Positions 1 through 3,703 of a stretch of DNA of 5,151 bases are shown in pieces. Each line of letters begins with the position of its first letter. Positions within the stretch are counted from its first letter, which is position 1. The DNA is taken from positions 1 to 5,151 of the forward strand of contig JAEORV010000169.1 of assembly GCA_016840695.1 (NCBI GenBank). The letters run 5' to 3'. The notes below the pieces were generated by a model. It had not been told where the DNA came from. It saw only the letters and a list, made by a program, of their open reading frames with translations, and did no database searches. A program made the position numbers and the translations under genes. This DNA is from Promethearchaeota archaeon (GTDB lineage Archaea; Asgardarchaeota; Lokiarchaeia; Sigyniarchaeales; SOKP01).

Positions 1-489
1 GTTTCCAGCCATAATGATTCGATTTAAGATTTCGTTTTTTTGAGCCCTTTTTCTCATGAGTTCTTCAGATTGCTTTCGTTCCGTAATATCTTGAGCCGTA
101 CATACCACGTATTCTACGTCTCCATTATCGTCAATTTTTGGAGTTTTAATGATGGAAAAAAATCGTTTTTCGCCCTTGTTATTTGTTACCCATTCCTCAG
201 TACGAATTTGTTTTTTCTCTTTAAACACGCTACTATTACCGGCTACGCACAATTCAGCTTCCTCCTTGCCACGGACATCGTAAATGTTTTTACCTTCTAA
301 GTCTTTCTTCTCAAATCCTATATACGCGGCATATGACTTGTTGACGGCACCATAAGTAATTTCATTTGTCAAGTACCAAATCTGAGTTTCAATATTATCA
401 AGCAAAATAGCCTGTTGTTCTAAAACATTATTATAAACCTTTTTTGGGACTCTTAAATTGTTTTCAGTATCACTATGATTGTTTTCCAT
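1..489 (-). CDS. PAS-domain sensor protein, probable histidine kinase (C-terminus beyond the left edge)
   Basis: An uninterrupted minus-strand frame runs from ATG at 489 to the window edge, giving 163 residues with no stop. After a polar N-terminus of about 20 residues, residues ~22-140 form a PAS domain. It opens with a helix and 'ILLDNIETQIWYL', passes 'NKSYAAYIGFEKKDLEGK' (the usual PAS N-[KR]-[SA]-[YF]...G...L.GK pattern), and closes with the PAC signature 'AQDITERK' at 132-139. A charged linker (SEELMRKRAQKNEILNR) follows; in archaeal multi-sensor kinases such a linker usually leads into another PAS or GAF domain and then a kinase core. PAS domains sense small ligands, redox or light and pass the signal to the kinase. 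The catalytic part is not visible, so 'histidine kinase' is inferred from the architecture and from the receiver gene 39 bp upstream, its likely phosphotransfer partner. ATG at 489 has only a weak Shine-Dalgarno (GGTT). An in-frame TTG at 513 is possible but less likely. Confidence 0.85.
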   Translation of the reverse strand, partial: MENNHSDTENNLRVPKKVYNNVLEQQAILLDNIETQIWYLTNEITYGAVNKSYAAYIGFEKKDLEGKNIYDVRGKEEAELCVAGNSSVFKEKKQIRTEEWVTNNKGEKRFFSIIKTPKIDDNGDVEYVVCTAQDITERKQSEELMRKRAQKNEILNRIIMAGN

Positions 490-528
490 ATTATAACCAA
501 TTTTTTTTTTCAAAATCTACTAATCGTC

Positions 529-891
529 TTATACACTCATTATTTCTTCGATCACGCTCAAAATTTCATCCATTCCAAATGGTTTGTTTATAAATCCGCA
601 AGCTCCAGATTTAAACGCCTCTTCTCTAATATCTATATCGGCACTCGCAAACACGATCTTTTCGTTCTCATTCATTTGTAAAATCTCGATCATAGCATCA
701 ATACCGTTTTTTATCGGCATCCGATAATCCATCAAAATTATATCAGGCTTTATGGGAAATTGCCTATATTTTTCGACTGCGATTTTTCCATCTAAAGCAA
801 TATCAATGATTTCGAATCCAACACCCCCTAACATCAAATTATAAAGCTTGATTAGGGCTTGATCGTCATCAACAATAAATACTTTAACCAT
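529..891 (-). CDS. Single-domain response regulator (CheY-like receiver)
   Basis: This 120-residue protein is a complete receiver domain and nothing else. The acidic pocket is D8-D9-D10 (FIVDDDQ), and the phospho-acceptor is D55 in 'DIILMDYRMP'. The switch Ser/Thr position is S83 (VFASAD), and the invariant lysine is K103 in 'GFINKPF'. All residues needed for Mg2+ binding and aspartyl phosphorylation are present, so it should be active. With no DNA-binding or enzymatic output domain, it must act by protein contact in the cytoplasm or as a phosphorelay intermediate. The PAS sensor gene begins 39 bp downstream on the same strand, and the pair is probably one operon with the sensor as phosphodonor. 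The ATG at 891 is preceded by a poor Shine-Dalgarno match (GGGTTATC, 6 nt before the start). Family assignment is certain; the cognate pairing is inferred from adjacency. Confidence 0.95.
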   Translation of the reverse strand: MVKVFIVDDDQALIKLYNLMLGGVGFEIIDIALDGKIAVEKYRQFPIKPDIILMDYRMPIKNGIDAMIEILQMNENEKIVFASADIDIREEAFKSGACGFINKPFGMDEILSVIEEIMSV

Positions 892-964
892 TAAGTTGAT
901 AACCCTATAGAACTAATTTTTTGAATATTTTGAATTTTTTTATTACATTTATTTCAGAAATTTT

Positions 965-999
965 CTTTATATTCTAAAGAAATAAGTCGTATTTAAGTT
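965..999 (-). promoter_or_regulatory. Candidate archaeal TATA elements upstream of the response regulator
   Basis: On the minus strand this stretch holds AACTTAAATACG (999-988) and AATATAAAG (973-965), both resembling archaeal TATA boxes. A start of transcription about 25 nt downstream would leave a 5' leader of roughly 50-75 nt before the ATG at 891. The surrounding DNA is so AT-rich that neither box can be chosen by eye. Confidence 0.25.
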
Positions 1000-1004
1000 T
1001 AAAC

Positions 1005-1013
1005 AAAAAAAAA
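1005..1013 (-). terminator. T-tract terminator of the lysine-rich protein gene
   Basis: Nine uninterrupted T residues on the minus strand lie 6 nt past the TAA stop at 1020-1022. Archaeal RNA polymerase terminates at such U-tracts without needing a hairpin. The tract would separate the lysine-rich gene from the response regulator downstream. Confidence 0.55.
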
Positions 1014-1019
1014 TATGGG

Positions 1020-1403
1020 TTAGGATAATGAATTTAGAAATGCAATAAAGATGTTCTTCTGGGCATCTGGCAATTTTTCGATGGAATCATTTACCTTTTC
1101 TATGAATTCTTCCTTGGATTTAGCCGATTTTAAAATATAATCATCAATATCCTTGAATGTTTTGGTAATCTTCTCAAAAGTCGCTATATTAGTATCTAAA
1201 ATTTGACTAATTTCCATCTTCCAGGTTTGATCGGGCTTCTCTTTTGATTTTTCTTTATTTTTTTTTTCCTTGTCTTTGTCTTTAGATTTTTCTTTTTCTT
1301 TTTTCTTTTCCTTTTCTTTTTTCTTTTCCTTTTCGTATTCCTTATCCTTTTTATCAGATTTATCTTTTTTCTTATCTTTATCTTTCTTATCTTCTTTTCC
1401 CAT
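1020..1403 (-). CDS. Lysine-rich KEKE-motif protein with a small helical C-terminal domain, function unknown
   Basis: I do not recognise this 127-residue protein. Residues 1-56 are almost only Lys, Glu and Asp (KEKE/KDKD type), strongly basic and predicted to be disordered or a single charged helix. Within this part the hexapeptide EKEKKK is repeated in tandem at residues 24-29 and 30-35. Residues ~58-127 have normal composition: W61, then about three amphipathic helices ('ISQILDTNIATFEKITKTF', 'IDDYILKSAKSKEEFIEKV', and a C-terminal 'NIFIAFLNSLS'). That looks like a small folded or oligomerising domain. There is no signal peptide, membrane segment or cysteine. KEKE tracts in other proteins mediate binding to proteins, nucleic acid or acidic membranes; which applies here cannot be told. 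The ATG at 1403 follows a weak Shine-Dalgarno (TTGAGAAATT). The folded tail and clean stop with a terminator argue for a real gene rather than a low-complexity artefact. Confidence 0.75.
   Translation of the reverse strand: MGKEDKKDKDKKKDKSDKKDKEYEKEKKKEKEKKKEKEKSKDKDKEKKNKEKSKEKPDQTWKMEISQILDTNIATFEKITKTFKDIDDYILKSAKSKEEFIEKVNDSIEKLPDAQKNIFIAFLNSLS
1299..1334. repeat. Perfect 2 x 18-bp tandem repeat within a 48-nt polypyrimidine tract
   Basis: Positions 1299-1316 and 1317-1334 are identical 18-mers (TTTTTTCTTTTCCTTTTC on the plus strand). They are in frame with the lysine-rich gene, and each encodes EKEKKK. The repeat sits inside 1287-1334, where the plus strand is purely pyrimidine. This points to growth of the charged tract by slippage or unequal recombination. 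Confidence 0.9.
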
Positions 1404-1410
1404 AATTTCT

Positions 1411-1422
1411 CAACTTAAGTTG
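1411..1422. promoter_or_regulatory. 12-bp perfect palindrome just upstream of the lysine-rich gene
   Basis: CAACTTAAGTTG is a perfect dyad that ends 7 nt before the ATG (at 1403) on the minus strand. It lies where a repressor would block transcription or ribosome access. The half-site CAACTTA also sits directly before the ATG of the response regulator (898-892). An operator role is a guess from position and symmetry. Confidence 0.3.
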
Positions 1423-1451
1423 TTAGTTTAGTTCAATTATTAAAAAGATAG

Positions 1452-1460
1452 TATTTAAAA
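1452..1460 (-). promoter_or_regulatory. Candidate TATA box of the lysine-rich gene
   Basis: TTTTAAATA on the minus strand lies about 50 nt before the ATG at 1403. With the usual archaeal spacing of about 25 nt to the start site it would give a leader of about 27 nt containing the palindrome at 1411-1422. A second AT-rich candidate (ATATAAATTT) lies near 1490-1499. Confidence 0.35.
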
Positions 1461-1511
1461 TTTTACTTAGCTAATCTAAGATAGATTTTAAATTTATATG
1501 TAGAGATTTAT

Positions 1512-1532
1512 TCCTTCACTAATGATGAAGGA
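1512..1532 (-). terminator. Stem-loop downstream of the GTPase gene
   Basis: TCCTTCA (1512-1518) and TGAAGGA (1526-1532) form a perfect 7-bp stem with a 7-nt loop, about 38 nt past the GTPase stop on the minus strand. No long T-tract follows directly, so it may be a 3' UTR structure or RNA-processing point rather than a terminator in the strict sense. Confidence 0.35.
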
Positions 1533-1569
1533 TTACAATGATCTTAACCCTTTTATTAAATAAACTTAA

Positions 1570-2136
1570 TTATACTATAGATCCTTCTATTGAATTAGAA
1601 TCTGATTCATATCCTTTCATTCTTTTTCCAAGAATGTCAATAAAATAATCGAATGTATCATGAATATTATGGTTAGTTTTCGCAGAAGTCTTAATGTATC
1701 CGATACAGTTTGCACAAGTTTGTACTATTTGAGAAGCATAGTCGTCTAAAAAATCGCTAATCAAGTGCTTCAAATCGCATTTTGTTCCTACGAGCATCAC
1801 GGGAATGTTTCCGTGCTCAGTTATTTCGGCCATCCAATCATCTATTCTATCAAGAGAATTAAACCGCGTCATGTCAAACAAGAATAAAGCACCTGCGGCT
1901 CCGTCTATACAATCAGCTAACATGAACCGAAATTGGTCTTGTCCACCGAGATCCCATAGTATTAAATCGCAATCGAACGCGTTTCCGTTTTTTTTTATTT
2001 TTTTGCTAAGAAAATTTACACCCTTTGTCATCTCGGAATCTTCACTGAATTCATCGTTTACATACCTGTTTAGAAACGAGGTTTTTCCAACACCGCCATC
2101 CCCGCACACAATTATTTTTAAAAAAGTTTCTTGCAT
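1570..2136 (-). CDS. Ras-superfamily small GTPase (Rab/Rho-like, Asgard type)
   Basis: This 188-residue protein carries all five G motifs of a Ras-superfamily GTPase. The P-loop is G12-DGGV-G17-K18-T19, and switch I has T37 in 'MTKGVNF', like the Rab TIGV[DE]F. Switch II is 'WDLGGQDQFR' (D62, G65, Q66), and G4 is 'GTKCDL' (118-121, Rho-like TKxD in place of NKxD). G5 is 'TSAK' (150-153). The catalytic Gln equivalent to Ras Q61 (Q66) is present, so it should hydrolyse GTP and cycle between two states in the cytoplasm. The length matches a Rab/Ras core plus a short tail. The C-terminus ends in an acidic, Ser-rich stretch (SDSNSIEGSIV) with no Cys, so no prenyl anchor; there is no N-terminal Gly for myristoylation either. 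Switch II mixes the Rab/Ras and Arf/G-alpha (WDxGGQ) forms, as seen in Asgard GTPases. It is divergent from the DUF3795 gene. No Shine-Dalgarno is visible, so it may be leaderless. Confidence 0.95.
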   Translation of the reverse strand: MQETFLKIIVCGDGGVGKTSFLNRYVNDEFSEDSEMTKGVNFLSKKIKKNGNAFDCDLILWDLGGQDQFRFMLADCIDGAAGALFLFDMTRFNSLDRIDDWMAEITEHGNIPVMLVGTKCDLKHLISDFLDDYASQIVQTCANCIGYIKTSAKTNHNIHDTFDYFIDILGKRMKGYESDSNSIEGSIV

Positions 2137-2285
2137 GACATTATATTTATATCTTAAAAGCTTAATAAAAGCAAATTATCAGAATTGATTTTCGTGATAG
2201 TAGAACAAACTATAGGAATCAAAAAAGATTATTACAATACCAATATTTTTTTCCTTAATTGTAATTTGATTCGATATTGCTAAAA
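2137..2285. promoter_or_regulatory. Divergent intergenic region between the GTPase and DUF3795 genes
   Basis: This 149-bp AT-rich spacer must hold promoters in both directions. Minus-strand candidates are TTTTATTAAG near 2159-2169, which would fit a leaderless GTPase transcript starting at or near the ATG, and AGATATAAATAT near 2143-2154, which is too close to the ATG to work with it. No convincing TATA box or Shine-Dalgarno stands out for the plus-strand gene. Confidence 0.3.
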
Positions 2286-2765
2286 ATGCCTAAAAAAAAA
2301 GTACTTAGTGCCGAAGAATTGATGGAAAGAGCTGATTTTTCCATAAAAATGTTAGCACCCTGCGGAATTTTCTGTGGTCTCTGCCCACAATTTACCAAGG
2401 AAAAGAAAAAATGTCACGGATGTTATTCTGGAAAGGGATTTGCTCGCATGGAAACGAAGATGTGCGGTATTATAAAGTGTTGTAAAAACCAAGAGATTTC
2501 GAGATGTAATGAATGCAATGATTTTCCTGATTGTGAATTTCTTCAAAAGTTTACCACATGGGATAGTTTTGTTACACATAAACCATGCATTGATAACTTG
2601 AAAACGCTTACTGAGCTAGGAGAGGAAGGATTTATCAATAATATTAAAGATAATGTCGAAAAAGGCGAATTTCCTCCTACTCCCAGACCAGGAGGAATGA
2701 AAGTCGAAAACATAAAAAGCATGATGAAACCCCCGCACAAATCGAAAAAATCCAAATCCAACTAA
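2286..2765 (+). CDS. DUF3795 cysteine-rich protein, putative metal/Fe-S binding
   Basis: This 159-residue protein carries the hallmark of the DUF3795 family: 'APCGIFCGLCPQF' (C26, C30, C33) followed by 'CHGC' (C43, C46). More cysteines follow: C60, C65, C66, 'CNEC' (C74, C77), C83 and C101, for twelve in the first 101 residues. The pattern suggests zinc or iron-sulfur binding at several sites, but the family has no proven biochemical role. Residues ~100-130 are helical ('IDNLKTLTELGEEGFINNI'), and the tail beyond ~128 is Pro/Gly-rich, then Lys/Ser-rich (PPHKSKKSKSN), probably disordered. There is no signal peptide or membrane segment, so it should be cytoplasmic. I chose ATG at 2286. A TTG three codons earlier (2277) keeps the frame but has no better ribosome signal. 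The nearest gene on the same strand is over 300 bp away, so it is probably transcribed alone. Confidence 0.88.
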   Translation: MPKKKVLSAEELMERADFSIKMLAPCGIFCGLCPQFTKEKKKCHGCYSGKGFARMETKMCGIIKCCKNQEISRCNECNDFPDCEFLQKFTTWDSFVTHKPCIDNLKTLTELGEEGFINNIKDNVEKGEFPPTPRPGGMKVENIKSMMKPPHKSKKSKSN

Positions 2766-2788
2766 ATAAAATTTTAACTTTTAGGGGA

Positions 2789-2804
2789 TTTTTTACCCAT
2801 TTTT
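2789..2804 (+). terminator. Double T-tract terminator after the DUF3795 gene
   Basis: T6 (2789-2794) and T5 (2800-2804) tracts occur within 40 nt of the TAA stop, flanked by GGGG and CCC that could pair weakly across the first tract. This arrangement is typical of archaeal U-tract termination. Confidence 0.45.
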
Positions 2805-3039
2805 CTTAGATTTCGTACATAGTTTTTTGATAATAAATGACCCAAGATTTTGTCAGAATACTGCATATTTCCATAATTGCTGATCGAAAAGCGATATAAT
2901 AATGAAATTCGATCACTATTTTCGCCAGATTGTAATTTATCATTCTTTATTTTTTATGAAATTTTCATTATCGTCATTATTGTTTTCATTTTTGTTAGAT
3001 ATATGACTTATTTCAAAAACGGATTTGACGAAAAAGTAA
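2805..3039. other. Stretch without a convincing gene between the DUF3795 gene and the 91-residue gene
   Basis: The whole gap between stop and next start is 321 bp. Beyond the terminator at its left and the promoter at its right I see only AT-rich DNA. It contains an 8-bp inverted repeat, TGATCGAA (2881-2888) and TTCGATCA (2908-2915), with a 19-nt spacer. It also has a TTG-initiated frame (2877-3059) whose product would have one hydrophobic segment. That frame lacks a ribosome site and runs over the TATA box of the next gene, so I do not call it. Confidence 0.5.
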
Positions 3040-3050
3040 CATTTAAATAT
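3040..3050 (+). promoter_or_regulatory. TATA box of the 91-residue protein gene
   Basis: CATTTAAATAT is a good archaeal TATA box centred about 42 nt before the ATG at 3087. It predicts a start of transcription near 3070 and a leader of about 15-20 nt that includes the Shine-Dalgarno. Confidence 0.5.
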
Positions 3051-3073
3051 GCAAATTGATAATTATAGTAACA

Positions 3074-3078
3074 GAGGT
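3074..3078 (+). promoter_or_regulatory. Shine-Dalgarno GAGGT for the 91-residue gene
   Basis: GAGGT is complementary to the conserved 16S rRNA 3' end and lies 8 nt before the ATG at 3087. It fixes that start. The same motif and spacing recur before the ferredoxin gene. Confidence 0.75.
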
Positions 3079-3086
3079 TAATAAAA

Positions 3087-3362
3087 ATGATAAATACTGA
3101 ATACACGATAAACGCAACGGAAAAGGCTGAGAAGAATTTTGAGAATATAAAAGAATCCATTAAAGGCTTATACGAGGTTTTAAGCATAATTGGGAACGAG
3201 GATGATATTTACTTCCAGGCAGGGGAGGATAACATCGTTGGCTTGTACCAAAATTTCGTAGAGCTGTTAACAAATGATTATGGATTACGACAATTAGTGA
3301 AGAATCTTAAAAAGTCCAAGCTAGAATTAAATATCACTTTGGACGAATTAGTAGTAGAATAG
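3087..3362 (+). CDS. Small acidic helical protein of unknown function
   Basis: I do not recognise this 91-residue protein. It is acidic and predicted mostly helical. The first helix region ('EKAEKNFENIKESIKGLYEVL') has an amphipathic heptad-like pattern. After a turn at 'GNEDDIYFQAGEDN', further helices follow ('IVGLYQNFVELLTN', 'LRQLVKNLKKSKLEL') and an acidic end (TLDELVVE). It has no cysteine, signal peptide or membrane segment, which suggests a soluble cytoplasmic protein, perhaps a small binding or oligomerising partner. The gene is well supported as real: a TATA box at 3040-3050, a GAGGT Shine-Dalgarno at perfect spacing, an ATG start, and a convergent AT palindrome soon after the TAG stop. 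It stands alone on the plus strand and converges with the ferredoxin gene, so context gives no functional clue. Confidence 0.75.
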   Translation: MINTEYTINATEKAEKNFENIKESIKGLYEVLSIIGNEDDIYFQAGEDNIVGLYQNFVELLTNDYGLRQLVKNLKKSKLELNITLDELVVE

Positions 3363-3387
3363 ATTTAATTGTCAGGAAATTCCTTAA

Positions 3388-3401
3388 AATTTTTAAAAAT
3401 T
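3388..3401. terminator. Two-way terminator between convergent genes
   Basis: AATTTTTAAAAATT is a perfect 14-bp palindrome giving a T5 tract on each strand. It lies 25 nt past the plus-strand stop at 3362 and 32 nt past the minus-strand stop at 3434. An adjacent AGGAA-A-TTCCT dyad (3374-3384) adds symmetry. Its position and T-tracts fit termination from both sides. Confidence 0.45.
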
Positions 3402-3433
3402 CTCAAGTTTTGTGCCTAACTATAAAAGCGATC

Positions 3434-3703
3434 TCATCCCCAGTCGCTTCTATACCCAGTTCCGCCCTTAGGCCATGAGAAATCAATTGCTTCTTCTTTA
3501 CAAACATACCAACATGCAGCACATTCCATGCATTTATCGAGATTAATTATTTTTGATTTCTTATTTACAATTTTAAAACATCCTGCTAAACAGACATTCA
3601 CGCAATTTGAACATCCTACGCACTTCACTTCGTTAATTTTTATAAAATCGCCTGTACCTTCCACCCACTCAACGCCTGGGAATTCTTTAGAAGTTCTAAC
3701 CAA
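3434..3703 (-). CDS. FixX-like ferredoxin with two [4Fe-4S] motifs
   Basis: With a TTG start at 3703 this is an 89-residue ferredoxin. It has two complete CxxCxxCxxxC motifs: C28-C31-C34-C38 ('CVGCSNCVNVC') and C58-C61-C64-C68 ('CMECAACWYVC'), so two [4Fe-4S] clusters are expected. C42 is an extra cysteine. The tail 'WPKGGTGYRSDWG' resembles the C-terminal [YW]-P-[KR]-G-x-x-G...G end of FixX proteins, the ferredoxin partners of FixC flavoproteins. The flavoprotein gene ends 8 nt inside this one, which supports such a pairing. It probably passes electrons to or from the FAD of that protein at the inner face of the membrane. I prefer TTG 3703 over TTG 3712 because GAGGT lies exactly 8 nt before 3703 but runs into 3712. 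The alternative is a ferredoxin donor for a geranylgeranyl-reductase-type enzyme. It ends with a TAA-type stop near the two-way terminator. Confidence 0.92.
   Translation of the reverse strand: MVRTSKEFPGVEWVEGTGDFIKINEVKCVGCSNCVNVCLAGCFKIVNKKSKIINLDKCMECAACWYVCKEEAIDFSWPKGGTGYRSDWG

Noticed and set aside
501..510. T10 run on the plus strand as a terminator between regulator and sensor
   Set aside because: Both genes are on the minus strand, where this run is A10, so it cannot act as a U-tract terminator for them.
1020..1403. Dismissing the lysine-rich frame as low-complexity artefact
   Set aside because: The second half has normal composition and helical pattern, and the stop is followed by a clear T9 terminator, so I kept the gene.
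1805..2188. Plus-strand frame opposite the GTPase
   Set aside because: It is the antisense shadow of a protein with all five G motifs and has no recognisable feature.
2277..2285. TTG 2277 as the DUF3795 start
   Set aside because: It adds only three residues, with no better ribosome signal than ATG 2286.
2877..3059. TTG-started 60-codon frame with one hydrophobic segment
   Set aside because: It has no ribosome site, the hydrophobic stretch comes from T-rich DNA, and its end overlaps the TATA box of the gene at 3087.
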